In this document: one piece after another, positions 25,044 through 36,295 of the stretch
Layout: every line of letters starts with the position of its first letter
How positions within the stretch are numbered: the first letter of the stretch is position 1
DNA from: Brevibacterium spongiae
Lineage (GTDB): Bacteria; Actinomycetota; Actinomycetes; Actinomycetales; Brevibacteriaceae
Length of the DNA stretch: 64,000 nucleotides
Direction: 5' to 3'
Assembly (NCBI RefSeq): GCF_026168515.1
Contig: NZ_CP093443.1
Span: 2,852,001-2,916,000 of the forward strand
Notes under the pieces: generated by a model
The model's input: the letters and a program-made list of their open reading frames with translations, nothing else
The model's database searches: none
What the model was told of the DNA's origin: nothing
Program-made: the position numbers and the translations under genes

Positions 25044-26725
25044 CTGACACACCCCAGGCAGACTCCCTGACCTTCCATACCGCATCCCGCCGCCACCTCC
25101 TCGTCGAGTGCGCGGACCTCGCCGCGACGATGGCGCTGCACCACAGCCTCGAGGCCGCGGACCTGCCCGGGGTCAATGAGCTCATCCCGGCCGCGCGCAC
25201 CGTGCTCATCGACTTCGACCCCGTCCGCACCCAGGCGAGCGCCCTAGCCGAAGCCGTGCGCGGGCTCACGCGGACGGAATCCTCGACGGAAGAAGCCCGC
25301 CAGGTCAGCATCCCGGTGACCTATGACGGGGAGGATCTCGCCGAGGTGGCCGACCTCCTCTCCGTCTCCCCGGCTGAGGTGATCAATCGCCACCAGGCCG
25401 CGACCTGGGAGGTCGCATTCGCCGGGTTCGCACCCGGCTTCGGCTACCTCGCCGGCGACGACGAGCTCTTCGACGTTCCCCGCCGCTCGTCCCCGCGCAC
25501 CCGCGTGCCCGTGGGAGCGGTGGCCCTGGCCGGGGAATTCACCGGCGTCTACCCGCGCTCCTCCCCCGGCGGCTGGCAGCTCATCGGACGCACCGACGCG
25601 ACGCTGTGGGACCTCGACCGGGAACCCCCGGCCCTGTTCGTACCGGGCACGATCGTGACGTTCACCGATGCGGGACGCGAGACCGTGGCGGTCGGAGCGG
25701 CGGCGGAGGCGAACGAGAGTGACGCAGGTGCGTCGTCAGACGCTGCAGCCGAGGGCGGCAACGCGCATGACGATGACGCGTCGACCGCCTCGGCGAGCAC
25801 TGCTCCCCTCCGCCTTGAGGTCCTGCGTCCGGGCCTGCAGCTGCTCGTCCAGGATCTCGGGCGTCCCGGCTTCGCGTCGATGGGAGTCTCCGGGGCAGGT
25901 GCCGCCGATCGAACCGCCCTGACCAGCGCAAACCGTCTCGTCGGCAACGCCGAGACCGCGGCCGGGCTTGAGAGCTTCGGCGGCGGAGCGCTCCTGCGGT
26001 TCACCGGCGACGGTGTCGCCGCTGTCACCGGGGCCGAGGGGACGATCACCGTGACCGCGGCAGACGGCACGGTTCTCACACCCCGCCTCGGCGAGGCCTT
26101 CGCGATCGCCGACGGGGACGAACTCGAACTCGGTCCTGCCGAACGCGGCACTCGTCGCTACCTGGCCGTGCGCGGTGGAATCGACGTCGAGACCGCCCTG
26201 GGCAGCGCCTCTGCCGACACTCTGGCCGGGCTCGGACCGGCCGCTGTGGACAAGGGCGCCACGCTGGCTGTGCACGATCCGCACACGGCGCCCCACCTCG
26301 TCGATCCCGTTCCGGCAACGCTCCGTGAACTGCCGCAGCCCGGTGAGACAGTGACACTGAGCGTGACTCTGGGCCCGCGCGAAGACTGGTTCACGGCCGC
26401 GGGCATCGACACCCTGCTGTCCCAGGAATGGACGGTCACCCACGAATCCGACCGGGTCGGGCTGCGCCTCAACGGTGACGTTCCACTCGAGCGTGCCCGC
26501 ACCGGGGAGCTGCCCAGCGAGGGCGCGGTCACCGGAGCCCTCCAGGTCCCGCCGAACGGCCAGCCGGTCCTCTTCGGGCCCGATCATCCGCTCACCGGAG
26601 GCTACCCGATCATCGCCAGCGTCGACGACACCGACATCGCCGCGCAGCTGGCCCCGGGTGTGAAGCTGCGCTTCACGACGGCCGACCCCGCACACAACGA
26701 CCAGGCTCCTGCGAACGAAAGCTGA
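25040..26725 (+). CDS. 5-oxoprolinase subunits B and C in one protein
   Basis: 561 residues. Residues 1-205 are PxpB (KipI-like: [53 protein letters not shown]). A Gly/Ala/Asp-rich linker (about 210-255) leads to PxpC (KipA-like: [43 protein letters not shown], then [16 protein letters not shown]). In many bacteria these are separate genes; fusion fixes their ratio. It carries the ATP-dependent part of 5-oxoproline cleavage with PxpA. It ends 3 bp before the carboxylase gene. Confidence 0.93.
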   Translation: MTDTPQADSLTFHTASRRHLLVECADLAATMALHHSLEAADLPGVNELIPAARTVLIDFDPVRTQASALAEAVRGLTRTESSTEEARQVSIPVTYDGEDLAEVADLLSVSPAEVINRHQAATWEVAFAGFAPGFGYLAGDDELFDVPRRSSPRTRVPVGAVALAGEFTGVYPRSSPGGWQLIGRTDATLWDLDREPPALFVPGTIVTFTDAGRETVAVGAAAEANESDAGASSDAAAEGGNAHDDDASTASASTAPLRLEVLRPGLQLLVQDLGRPGFASMGVSGAGAADRTALTSANRLVGNAETAAGLESFGGGALLRFTGDGVAAVTGAEGTITVTAADGTVLTPRLGEAFAIADGDELELGPAERGTRRYLAVRGGIDVETALGSASADTLAGLGPAAVDKGATLAVHDPHTAPHLVDPVPATLRELPQPGETVTLSVTLGPREDWFTAAGIDTLLSQEWTVTHESDRVGLRLNGDVPLERARTGELPSEGAVTGALQVPPNGQPVLFGPDHPLTGGYPIIASVDDTDIAAQLAPGVKLRFTTADPAHNDQAPANES

Positions 26726-26728
26726 ACA

Positions 26729-28498
<1,770 letters not shown>

Positions 28499-28630
28499 TT
28501 CGGCGGGCCGCCTCGGTGCGGGAATTGAGCGCATTGGGATCGGTCGCCGTCACGGAATAGAGTGGTGGTCGTCATCGGTTCTTCGCGAACCGAGCCCACA
28601 TCGGGACTGCCTATTCAAGGAGGAGCACAC

Positions 28631-29104
28631 ATGTCACGTCTGTCAGTCGGCGACACCGCCCCGGATTTCACCCTCGTCAACCAGGACGGAAAGTCCGTGA
28701 GCCTCAGCGATTTCAAGGGTCAGCGAGTCGTGGTGTACTTCTACCCGGCCGCCATGACCCCGGGCTGCACCACCGAGGCCTGCGACTTCCGCGACTCGCT
28801 CTCGGCACTCAAGGCCGCCGGAATCGCCGTCGTCGGCATCTCCCCGGACAAGCCGGAGAAGCTCCAGCAGTTCATCGAGAAGGAGGGCCTGAACTTCGAC
28901 CTCCTCTCCGATGAGGACAAGACGATGATGACCGAGTGGGGTGCCTTCGGCGAGAAGAAGAACTACGGCAAGGTCGTCCAGGGCGTCATCCGCTCAACCG
29001 TCGTCGTCGACGCCGAGGGCAAGGTCGAACTCGCCCAGTACAACGTCAAGGCCACCGGACACGTCGCCCGCGTGCGCAAGGAACTCGGCATCGACGCCGC
29101 CTGA
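28631..29104 (+). CDS. bcp: Thioredoxin-dependent peroxiredoxin (BCP/PrxQ)
   Basis: About 157 residues. PAAMTPGCTTEACDFRDS carries the peroxidatic Cys and, five residues later, the resolving Cys of the alpha-type BCP group. It reduces hydrogen peroxide and organic hydroperoxides using thioredoxin in the cytoplasm. ATG at 28631 follows GGAGGAG. A strong hairpin follows downstream. Confidence 0.95.
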   Translation: MSRLSVGDTAPDFTLVNQDGKSVSLSDFKGQRVVVYFYPAAMTPGCTTEACDFRDSLSALKAAGIAVVGISPDKPEKLQQFIEKEGLNFDLLSDEDKTMMTEWGAFGEKKNYGKVVQGVIRSTVVVDAEGKVELAQYNVKATGHVARVRKELGIDAA

Positions 29105-29189
29105 GTCGGCTGCAGGCCTGCCGCCCGGGTAACCGGACGTCCGGTTGGGCGGGTGCCCGGGCGGACTGATAGGCGGCCTGGCGAGAGAC

Positions 29190-29225
29190 GGGGCGGCCCG
29201 AGTTTTCAGCAACTCGGGCCGCCCC
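29190..29225 (+). terminator. Perfect 15-bp hairpin after bcp
   Basis: Stem 29190-29204/29211-29225, loop of 6. Very GC-rich, short T content after it; it separates bcp from tRNA-Leu. Confidence 0.75.
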
Positions 29226-29268
29226 TGCTAATCTTGAGGGCGTCGCGGCCGCTGATTCGGCCGCTTCA

Positions 29269-29350
<82 letters not shown>

Positions 29351-29355
29351 CCTCG

Positions 29356-29399
29356 GTCCCCGGTGTGGAAGTCGACAGGCTTCCGTGCCGGGGACTTTT
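29356..29399 (+). terminator. Intrinsic terminator of tRNA-Leu
   Basis: GTCCCCGG/CCGGGGAC stem (29356-29363/29388-29395) with an inner GGAAG/CTTCC and a following TTTT. One of the clearest intrinsic terminators in the window. Confidence 0.85.
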
Positions 29400-29563
29400 C
29401 TTCTCCGGCGCCGAACACAGAAGGTGCACGCCTCACCACAATCCGTCCGTGCCCCACCACTTTTCGTCCGCCGGCCACCAGTTCCGGTCCGTCTCATCAG
29501 GATGCGAACTGATGCAGAGGACGTAGTGTGGTCAGTGCCCCAGAATCTGAGAAAGGACAGCCG

Positions 29564-30028
29564 ATGCCGGATTCCTCAGCGCTGACGATCCGCCCCACCT
29601 CCCCCGCCGACGAAGCCCGGTGGCGTGAGCTGTTCCGCGCCTACCGCGAGTTCTACCATCTGCCCGAATCCGAGGAGATCGTCGACCGTGTATGGTCGTG
29701 GATCACCGATCCTGATCATGAGGTGCAGAGTCTCGTCGCCGAGGCGGCCGGACGTATCGTCGCCATCGCCGACTTCCGTCGGTTCGCCCGCCCGTCGACC
29801 GGGTCGACGGGAATCTGGCTCGACGATCTGTTCACCGACCCCGAGGCGCGCGGTACCGGTGCCGGACGCGCCCTCATCGCCCGACTGCAGGAAGTCGCTG
29901 CCGCAGAGGGCTGCTCCGTCGTCCGGTGGATCACCGCTGCGGACAATGAGCAGGCACAGGTGCTCTATGACAAGGTCGCCGCGAAGACGAACTGGGTCAC
30001 CTACGACGCGAAGCCGGCGGAGTCATGA
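29564..30028 (+). CDS. GNAT-family N-acetyltransferase
   Basis: About 154 residues. GNAT motif A is LDDLFTDPEARGTGAGRALIARLQEVAAAEGCSVVRWIT with the acetyl-CoA-binding R/Q-x2-G-x-G/A form (ARGTGAG), followed by motif B (NEQAQVLYDKVAAKTNW). ATG at 29564 follows AAAGGAC. It overlaps the next gene by 4 bp. The acceptor substrate is unknown. Confidence 0.85.
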   Translation: MPDSSALTIRPTSPADEARWRELFRAYREFYHLPESEEIVDRVWSWITDPDHEVQSLVAEAAGRIVAIADFRRFARPSTGSTGIWLDDLFTDPEARGTGAGRALIARLQEVAAAEGCSVVRWITAADNEQAQVLYDKVAAKTNWVTYDAKPAES

Positions 30029-30363
30029 ACGCGGAGGGCGGGCGTGCGACGGCTCCGTCAGCCGATCAGGAGATCCTGCTGTGTTGTCTGCTCTGGGCCC
30101 GCGATAGCCAGGCTGCTGCGCTGACCGCCTATGAGAACGGCGTCCTGGATCTGATCTCGGACCACGGCGGGCAGGTCGTCAAACGTGCCAAGAGCGACGG
30201 GGCTGACGGCCATCCCGATGAGGTGCAGTTCTACCGCTTCCCCTCACAGGCTTCACTCGATTCCTACCTCAGCGACCCGCGACGGACAGCCCACGCTGTC
30301 GAACGCGATCGTGTCATCGCCCGGACCGAGCTGTTTCCGGTCAGCTTTCTTCCACCCGATTGA
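30025..30363 (+). CDS. Small DUF/ABM-like dimeric alpha-beta barrel protein
   Basis: 112 residues. Pattern resembles short ferredoxin-like barrels (ILLCCLLWARDSQAAALTAYENGVLDLISDHGG; DEVQFYRFPSQASLDSYLSDP), in the style of DUF1330/ABM proteins. ATGA coupling to the acetyltransferase. Convergent with the MerR gene (23-bp overlap). Function unknown. Confidence 0.6.
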   Translation: MNAEGGRATAPSADQEILLCCLLWARDSQAAALTAYENGVLDLISDHGGQVVKRAKSDGADGHPDEVQFYRFPSQASLDSYLSDPRRTAHAVERDRVIARTELFPVSFLPPD

Positions 30364-31006
30364 GGTTCTGCGCGAAGTGCTGCTGGGCGAGGAGGACCAG
30401 GGCCTCGAGCAGCGGCCTGCGCAGCAGACTGCCGAGGACGACCCCGCGGATCCGCTCCTCCAGGCTGTCCGCATCGCCGATGGCCTCGAGATCGTTCCTG
30501 CCGACTCTTTCGGCGGCTTCGACGTAGGCGTCGAGTCGGTCGAGTATCGGTGTGAGCTCCTCCGTGCTCAGCAGAGCAACTGCGTTGACGGCCGCTTTGT
30601 AGGCCGGTGACGAGGTCTCGCAACGCCACCCTCGTGCGGTGATCGCTTGGTCGAGAAGCGCTGCGGATTCGGTGTCTTCGGTTTCGACCTCGATGTCGGT
30701 GCCGACGTTGCCGATGAGCGTGTCTTGGGTGACGGCCATCGCGTCGATCTCCGATGCCTGTCCGTTCACCGCGTCGATGACGGCGCGCACTTTCGCCAGG
30801 GGCAGGCCGGCGACTGACGTCAGCGCCCGGATGAGACGCAGCCGATCGAGGTGGGTCTGATCGTAGACCGCCTGGTTCACGCTTGTCCGACGCCCCGGCG
30901 GCAGCAGTCCTTCACGCAGGTAGTACTTGATGGTCGGCACCCTGAGTTCGGAACGGCGGGACAGCTCTGCCATCCTCATCTCCGAACGCACCATCGGCTC
31001 CTGCAC
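30341..31006 (-). CDS. MerR-family transcriptional regulator
   Basis: About 221 residues. HTH plus wing: MRMAELSRRSELRVPTIKYYLREGLLPPGRRTSVNQAVYDQTHLDRLRLIRALTSVAGLPLAKVRAVIDA. The GTG at 31006 is chosen because AGGAGGGG lies 7 nt before it; an ATG at 31063 gives a longer form with a weaker site. The C-terminal ~130 residues are a helical effector domain with no metal cluster, so a small-molecule ligand is likely. It diverges from a DUF1772 membrane gene and probably controls it. Confidence 0.85.
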   Translation of the reverse strand: MQEPMVRSEMRMAELSRRSELRVPTIKYYLREGLLPPGRRTSVNQAVYDQTHLDRLRLIRALTSVAGLPLAKVRAVIDAVNGQASEIDAMAVTQDTLIGNVGTDIEVETEDTESAALLDQAITARGWRCETSSPAYKAAVNAVALLSTEELTPILDRLDAYVEAAERVGRNDLEAIGDADSLEERIRGVVLGSLLRRPLLEALVLLAQQHFAQNLNRVEES

Positions 31007-31077
31007 CGTCGATCCCCTCCTGATACGGCCATCAGTATTTTCGATCTGATCTTGCTCGACCATAGCAGATACCTCTA

Positions 31078-31094
31078 CTATCTGTTATGGATAG
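31078..31094. promoter_or_regulatory. Candidate MerR operator
   Basis: Dyad CTATC-N7-GATAG in the AT-rich region between the MerR and DUF1772 genes. MerR regulators bind between -35 and -10 of their target. Confidence 0.4.
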
Positions 31095-31120
31095 CTCGAC
31101 TACCTATTAGAAGGAAACCC

Positions 31121-31561
31121 ATGGACGCCCTCGCATTGGCAGCGGTTCTCGTCACCGGTTTCGTCGGTTCGGCGGAATTCGGTTCGGCCGTATTGGTTCA
31201 CCCCGTGATCCGCAGGCTGAAGACGAACGATCAGCTGATCATGGAGAAGGGCCTGCTGAAAACGTTCGGTCGGGTGATGCCGGTGGGCATGACAGCGGCA
31301 GCCGTGCTGGCCATCATCATCGCCATCGATGATCCGAATGCCTGGTTGGTCTCTGCCGCCATCAGCCTCGGCATCGCTCTGGTCGTGACGATCATCGGCA
31401 ATGTCCCGATCAACGCGCGGACGGGACGCATCACCAAGGAGGCCGCCCCAGAGGGCTTCATCGCGATGCGCAGGAGGTGGGACGTCTTCCAGATTGTGCG
31501 CGCCTCGCTGCAGCTGCTCGGGTTCGTCTTGGTGGCGGTCGGGGTTGTCGGGTTCAGTTGA
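31121..31561 (+). CDS. DUF1772 family membrane protein
   Basis: 146 residues with four hydrophobic segments (LALAAVLVTGFVGSAEFGSAV, VGMTAAAVLAIIIAI, AISLGIALVVTIIG, LLGFVLVAVGVVGF) and the family NVPINARTGRI...W motif. ATG at 31121 follows AGAAGGAAA. Membrane location is clear; function is not known. Probably regulated by the divergent MerR protein. Confidence 0.82.
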   Translation: MDALALAAVLVTGFVGSAEFGSAVLVHPVIRRLKTNDQLIMEKGLLKTFGRVMPVGMTAAAVLAIIIAIDDPNAWLVSAAISLGIALVVTIIGNVPINARTGRITKEAAPEGFIAMRRRWDVFQIVRASLQLLGFVLVAVGVVGFS

Positions 31562-31616
31562 GACATTGCGTCACCGTTCGGGATCTGCGCTGCAGTGGGG
31601 GCCACCCGAGGACGGT

Positions 31617-32246
31617 TCAGTTCATGCGGCGCCGGAGCTCAGCGACACCTGCTCCCGATAAGCTGGCCAGCGTTTCCGGTCGGCCAGCCATTGCCATGAC
31701 AAGGTCGAGGATGCGACCGGTCACCTCGGGCCCGTCACCGGTTTCGAAGTCGGCGTCAACGGCACGCAGCGTCAACCCTTCCACCTGGGTCTTCGAGTTC
31801 ACGGCGAAGTCCTTGGCGGCGAAGTACCGTGCCACCTCGGCGATCGCCTGGGTGTCGGGCCGGAGTTCGAGCCCAAAGGGTCGGGCGATGTCTTGGCCGT
31901 GGACGATGACTTCGCCGAGGAAGGCCGGATAGTCCTTCGTCGGGGCGATCGTCGCATTGATCGAGGTGCGGAAGTTCGCAAGGGTCTCCCCTGGTGTGGC
32001 GCCGAGATGGCGCTTGAGCAATCGCGCATTGTGCTTGGCAGGGTCGAAGCCTGCGCGGATGATGCTCGCTATCCATGCCCAGCGGCCGGTGTTCGCAGCT
32101 GCCGTCAGGTGGGCGACGACCTGCTCGACCGACCAATCCTCGCAGAGAGTCGGCGGCTCCCACTGCTCAGGTTCGAGCGTGGCCAGCAGGTCGGCGAGGC
32201 GTGCCCGCTCGGCGTGGATGAGTGCCCAGTAGTCACCTTCGTTCAT
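31617..32246 (-). CDS. Mycothiol-dependent maleylpyruvate isomerase family protein
   Basis: 209 residues of the MDMPI_N/DinB four-helix type: TLCEDWSVEQVVAHLTAAANT and FLGEVIVHGQDIARP, supplying His/Glu/His metal ligands. The C-terminal part is the SCP2-like half. Enzymes of this type use mycothiol as cofactor. Third gene of a leftward operon (4-bp overlap with the ASCH gene). Substrate unknown. Confidence 0.85.
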   Translation of the reverse strand: MNEGDYWALIHAERARLADLLATLEPEQWEPPTLCEDWSVEQVVAHLTAAANTGRWAWIASIIRAGFDPAKHNARLLKRHLGATPGETLANFRTSINATIAPTKDYPAFLGEVIVHGQDIARPFGLELRPDTQAIAEVARYFAAKDFAVNSKTQVEGLTLRAVDADFETGDGPEVTGRILDLVMAMAGRPETLASLSGAGVAELRRRMN

Positions 32247-32788
32247 GCGGTCTCTCCTTCGGACTCATCGATGCGCTGCTCACCGCACGTGTGGCTGGCG
32301 GCATTGTCGCCGTGGGCGTCGCCGACTGGGAAGAGCAGCCGAAAGCGTTCGCACACGACCGGCATTTCGGCGGAGTATCCGCGGCTCCCGTGTTCCCGCC
32401 AGAAGCGTTCATGGATCTCGCGCCAGTCCGCCAAGGTCCGGTCGCCTTCGCCCTCGGAATGGGCGTGCTCGGCGGTCACCTCGGAGAAGGGGACGATGTC
32501 GATCGCGGTGGTTTCGATCAACGCACGCGGTCGACTTCGACCGTCGAGGATGATGCTCAACTCACCTACCGCGGGGACGGCCTCACCCTCGTCTTCGATA
32601 TCCCACAGTGCCGAGGCGGTGCCCGTCTTTGTGCCATTCAGAACGAGAGCGAGAAGTTCGTCGGCGTGCTCGGGAGTCGCACCGAAGGCCCAGGCTTCGG
32701 GGATCTGTTCGGGCAGATCCTGGAGGCGATGCTTGACCGTCGACCAGAAGTCTTCGAGCTGACTGTTCATCGCCTCGGAGCTGGTCAT
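32243..32788 (-). CDS. ASCH domain protein
   Basis: 181 residues. N-terminal helix (EDFWSTVKHRLQDLPEQIPEAWAFG) then ASCH fold: LALVLNGTKTGTASALWDIEDEGEAVPAVGELSIILDG, with a C-terminal HERFWREHG segment. ASCH domains bind RNA or nucleosides. The operon overlaps on both sides (ATGA). Confidence 0.88.
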   Translation of the reverse strand: MTSSEAMNSQLEDFWSTVKHRLQDLPEQIPEAWAFGATPEHADELLALVLNGTKTGTASALWDIEDEGEAVPAVGELSIILDGRSRPRALIETTAIDIVPFSEVTAEHAHSEGEGDRTLADWREIHERFWREHGSRGYSAEMPVVCERFRLLFPVGDAHGDNAASHTCGEQRIDESEGETA

Positions 32789-33606
32789 TTGGCGCTGCCC
32801 TCGAGACCGACGAACATCTCACGCCGCAGAGCATCGACGTGCACCCGGGTGATTTCTACAGCTGCCATAGGGTCGCGGCTCCGGAGGGCTGCCACGAGCT
32901 TCCGGTGGTGATCGCGACCTTCCTCGAGCTGCTCCTGGGGGTAGGGCACGAAGTACTTCGTCAGTCCCCCATAGCAGGCCAGATAGGTCGGCACTTCCGG
33001 CAGTCCGCTGATGTCGGCGATGAGTCGGTGAAATCGGGTGTCGGGGATGTGGTGTTCGTGCCAGTCAGCTGCCTCGGCCGAGGCCTGGATGAGAGAGTCC
33101 AGCTCATCACACTGCTCAGAGGTCGCGCGCAGGGCAGCCGCCGCGACGATGGCCGATTCCATCAGGCTGCGCTGATCGATGAGCCGGTGAATCGCGTCGG
33201 AATCGGCACGGTAGGCGGTGACGGCTGAATCGTTGAGATGCGGCGGGTCGTCGGCAACGAATGTGCCGCCACCGCGACCGCGCTTGCGGACAAGGACTCC
33301 GTCGTCGACAAGGCTTTCAAGCCCCCGTCGCGCGGTGATGACACTGACTTCGAGCCCCGCAGCCAGAAGCTCGGTCTTCGGCAGCCTGCTGCCTGGCGAG
33401 AGCAGAGCGTGCTCGATGGAGAGGAGCACCCGGGCGCGGACGGTGTCGACGGCGGACAGACGTGTGAGTTCTGCGGCTCCGGGTGCGGCGAACAGAGTGC
33501 GATCGACCGCATCAGCCTGCGCGGAGTCCACTTCGATCGAGCCCACTCCGGCCGGGTCCGAATCCGTTCCCGCTGCTTCGGGTGTCGAAGAATTTCCTGC
33601 CGCCAT
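32785..33606 (-). CDS. GntR-family (FCD) regulator
   Basis: 273 residues. HTH: VRARVLLSIEHALLSPGSRLPKTELLAAGLEVSVITARRGLESLVDDGVLVRKRGRGGGTFV. FCD C-terminal domain: RLIDQRSLMESAIVAAAA, DTRFHRLIADISG. A 45-residue N-terminal extension is Ala/Ser rich. It diverges from the nitrilase gene and leads the leftward operon with the ASCH and mycothiol-type genes. It likely regulates the nitrilase/permease pair. Confidence 0.85.
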   Translation of the reverse strand: MAAGNSSTPEAAGTDSDPAGVGSIEVDSAQADAVDRTLFAAPGAAELTRLSAVDTVRARVLLSIEHALLSPGSRLPKTELLAAGLEVSVITARRGLESLVDDGVLVRKRGRGGGTFVADDPPHLNDSAVTAYRADSDAIHRLIDQRSLMESAIVAAAALRATSEQCDELDSLIQASAEAADWHEHHIPDTRFHRLIADISGLPEVPTYLACYGGLTKYFVPYPQEQLEEGRDHHRKLVAALRSRDPMAAVEITRVHVDALRREMFVGLEGSAK

Positions 33607-33637
33607 GTCTTGAGTCTAACGTCACACAAGTCTATAG

Positions 33638-33652
33638 TGATCAAACTGATCA
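33638..33652. promoter_or_regulatory. Candidate operator TGATCA-N3-TGATCA
   Basis: Two palindromic TGATCA hexamers separated by AAC in the AT-rich divergent region between the GntR and nitrilase genes, consistent with a GntR site overlapping the nitrilase promoter. Confidence 0.45.
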
Positions 33653-33705
33653 ATTATAAAAGCGGTGGATGACGACCATCGCACCAACCCAGCGAAGGGA
33701 CCAGC

Positions 33706-34587
33706 GTGGACTCCACCGAAATGGCAGTGGGCCTGGCTCAGCGAGCACCACTGACCGACCGGGATCCGCTTGCCGGCTTCCGCGCGGACGTGGCGGCCAC
33801 CTCGGCGAGATATCCCGAACTCGAGATGCTCATCTACCCCGAGCTCCACCTGCACGGCGTCGATGACCTGCCGGCCGCACAGCGCTCCGATGCACTGCGG
33901 CAGAAAGCCGTGAGTCTCGACACGGAATTCGTAGCCGCGATCGGCAGGATCGCGGCAGAGCACGCCATCTGGCTGTGCCCGGGCAGCATCGGCGAGATCG
34001 CCGATGACGGCAGCTTCTTCAACACGCAGCTGCTCTTCTCGCCGAGCGGCAGGCTCGTCTCCACGTATCGCAAAATGTTTCCCTGGCGCCCTTTCGAACC
34101 ACATCGGCCGGGCACCGAATTCGTCGTCGCCCCTACCCCCGACCACGGCAGCTTCGGACTTTCGATCTGCTACGACGCGTGGTTCCCGGAACACTCCAGG
34201 CACTTGAGCTGGATGGGCGCTGACGCGATCCTCAACATCGTCAAGACCACCAGCCAAGACCGCGAGCAGGAGCTTGTCCTGGCGCGAGCAAACGCGATCG
34301 TCAACCAGGTCTACATGCTCAGCGTCAACTGCGCCGAACCCGTAGGCCGCGGGCGGTCCATCGCCGTCGACCCCGAAGGCCTCGTCCTCGGCGAGGCCGG
34401 ACTCGGCGAGGACACGATCATCGTCCGCGTCGACCCCGAACGGGTCAGACAGGTCCGCGCCGTCGGCACCGCGGGGACGAATCGGGTCTGGTCGCAGTTC
34501 AACCCCGACGACGACCCGATCCCACTCCCTCTCTACGGAGGCGCACTCGATCCGAAGCGCTGGTCCCCCGGACACAGCACACCCTGA
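33706..34587 (+). CDS. Carbon-nitrogen hydrolase (nitrilase superfamily)
   Basis: 293 residues with the Glu-Lys-Cys triad: MLIYPELHLHG, STYRKMFPWRPFEP and LSICYDAWFPEHSRHLSWMGAD. Enzymes of this superfamily hydrolyse amides, nitriles or N-carbamoyl compounds. GTG start at 33706 after GAAGGGA. The linked amino-acid permease suggests an amide or amino-acid derivative as substrate. Exact chemistry cannot be told. Confidence 0.9.
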   Translation: MDSTEMAVGLAQRAPLTDRDPLAGFRADVAATSARYPELEMLIYPELHLHGVDDLPAAQRSDALRQKAVSLDTEFVAAIGRIAAEHAIWLCPGSIGEIADDGSFFNTQLLFSPSGRLVSTYRKMFPWRPFEPHRPGTEFVVAPTPDHGSFGLSICYDAWFPEHSRHLSWMGADAILNIVKTTSQDREQELVLARANAIVNQVYMLSVNCAEPVGRGRSIAVDPEGLVLGEAGLGEDTIIVRVDPERVRQVRAVGTAGTNRVWSQFNPDDDPIPLPLYGGALDPKRWSPGHSTP

Positions 34588-34707
34588 ACCGACCACATCT
34601 TCGCCCGCAGGTCCCGCACAAGCTCAACCGCCTCACCTCAATTCTCCACCGCAGCCGCCGCTGCACCGCCCCGCCACCACACCTCTTGCATCGACAATGG
34701 AGCGATC

Positions 34708-36075
34708 ATGTCAGACCCCATCGCACTCAACCGGACCCTGAAACTGCCCTCACTGGTCATCTTCGGCCTCGCCTACCTCACCCCGCTCATCGTCCTCGGC
34801 ATCTTCGGCGTCATCGCCTCACAGACGAATGGGGCGAGCGCGAGCGCGTACCTGCTCGCGCTCGGCGCAATGCTCTTCACGGCCAACAGCTACGGCCGTA
34901 TGGCCGCGGCCTACCCGGTCGCGGGGTCGGCCTACACGTACGTGCGCAAGACGATCGATGGACGCGTCGGGTTCCTCGTCGGCTGGGCCACGATGCTCGA
35001 CTATCTGTTCCTGCCGATGGTCATCTGGCTGATCGGCAGCTCGTATCTGCAGGCACAGTTCCCGGCTGTGCCGATGGCGGTGTGGATCATCGGCTTCATT
35101 GTGCTGACCACGGTGCTCAACGTCGTGGGCATCAAGGTTGCTGACCGGGTCAACCTCATCCTCATGTCGTTCCAGATCCTCGTCATCGTCTTCTTCGTCG
35201 CGCTGTCACTGGCCGACGTCTTCGCTTCCGAGGGCGGGGCCGGACTGATCAGCGCGTCCCCGTTCACCGGAATCGACTCCACGCTCGTGGCCATCGGCGG
35301 TGGCGCCGCGGTCGCCGCCTACTCCTTCCTCGGCTTCGATGCCGTGACCACCTTCACCGAGGAGACCATCGAGCCCCGGCGCACCGTACCGAAGGCAATC
35401 ATGCTCATTGCGCTCATCGGCGGCGGAATCTTCGTTGTCGTGGCCTACGCCGTTCAGCTCGTCCACCCCGGCGGAGTCTTCGAGAATTCCGATGCGGCAG
35501 GGTTCGAGATCGCCCGGAGCATCGGCGGACACCTCTTCGGGGCCGTCTTCCTCGCCGCCCTCGTCATCGCTCAGTTCACGTCGGGCATCGCGGCACAGGC
35601 CGCCGGCAGTCGTCTGCTCTATGCGATGGGGCGGGACGGTGTGCTTCCGCGCAGCTTCTTCGGCAAGCTCAGCCCGCGCTTCCACACCCCGGTGCTGTCG
35701 CTTCTGGCCATCGCCGCCATCGGTCTCATTGCGATCTTCATGAACGTGGCCACCTCGACGTCGTTCATCAACTTCGGGGCGTTCCTCGCGTTCATCATGG
35801 TCAATGTCTCGGTCATCGTCTTCTGGGCGCGCGAGCGTCGTGCGGGCCGGTCGCACAATGTCCTGACCTACCTCGTGTGCCCGATCATCGGGGTCATCGT
35901 CATCGGCTTCCTGCTCACTCAGCTCGATATCCACGCCATCACGCTCGGCGCTATCTGGCTCGTCGTCGGTGCCGTGATCCTCGCTGTCACGACGAAGGGC
36001 TTCCGCACCCAGCCCTCAGAGCTCGCCGTCGACTCGGTTGATTCAGAACCGGCTGACACCGCACCACTGCCCTGA
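34708..36075 (+). CDS. APC-family amino acid/amine permease
   Basis: 455 residues with 12 predicted membrane helices. The first begins LPSLVIFGLAYLTPLIVLGIFGVIASQTNGASASAYLLALGAMLF and the cytoplasmic loop FDAVTTFTEETIEPRRTVPKAI is the APC signature. It likely imports the nitrilase substrate. It lies 120 bp downstream of the nitrilase gene on the same strand and so could share a promoter. Confidence 0.9.
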   Translation: MSDPIALNRTLKLPSLVIFGLAYLTPLIVLGIFGVIASQTNGASASAYLLALGAMLFTANSYGRMAAAYPVAGSAYTYVRKTIDGRVGFLVGWATMLDYLFLPMVIWLIGSSYLQAQFPAVPMAVWIIGFIVLTTVLNVVGIKVADRVNLILMSFQILVIVFFVALSLADVFASEGGAGLISASPFTGIDSTLVAIGGGAAVAAYSFLGFDAVTTFTEETIEPRRTVPKAIMLIALIGGGIFVVVAYAVQLVHPGGVFENSDAAGFEIARSIGGHLFGAVFLAALVIAQFTSGIAAQAAGSRLLYAMGRDGVLPRSFFGKLSPRFHTPVLSLLAIAAIGLIAIFMNVATSTSFINFGAFLAFIMVNVSVIVFWARERRAGRSHNVLTYLVCPIIGVIVIGFLLTQLDIHAITLGAIWLVVGAVILAVTTKGFRTQPSELAVDSVDSEPADTAPLP

Positions 36076-36089
36076 GCCGTGTGCCTCAA

Positions 36090-36278
36090 TCATCGTCCGC
36101 GGCGTCGAGACATCACGGTCCCGACGCCGCAGGCGATGACACCGCCGGCAGTCACCCAGACACCCCAGACTTGCCACACCTCAGGACCATCGAAGAGTCG
36201 CGGAATCAGGAAAATGAGCACAGTTGCAGACTCCGCCAGCCCAAGAACCAATCCGGACAAACCATTGTCCTTCGACAT
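36090..36278 (-). CDS. Small two-helix membrane protein, unknown
   Basis: 62 residues with two hydrophobic segments (LSGLVLGLAESATVLIFLIP; VWVTAGGVIACGVGTVM). ATG at 36278 follows a strong AGGAGGGG. It lies convergent to the permease and 17 bp after the HAD gene, probably in one transcript. Confidence 0.6.
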   Translation of the reverse strand: MSKDNGLSGLVLGLAESATVLIFLIPRLFDGPEVWQVWGVWVTAGGVIACGVGTVMSRRRGR

Positions 36279-36295
36279 CCCCCCTCCTCTCTGAC

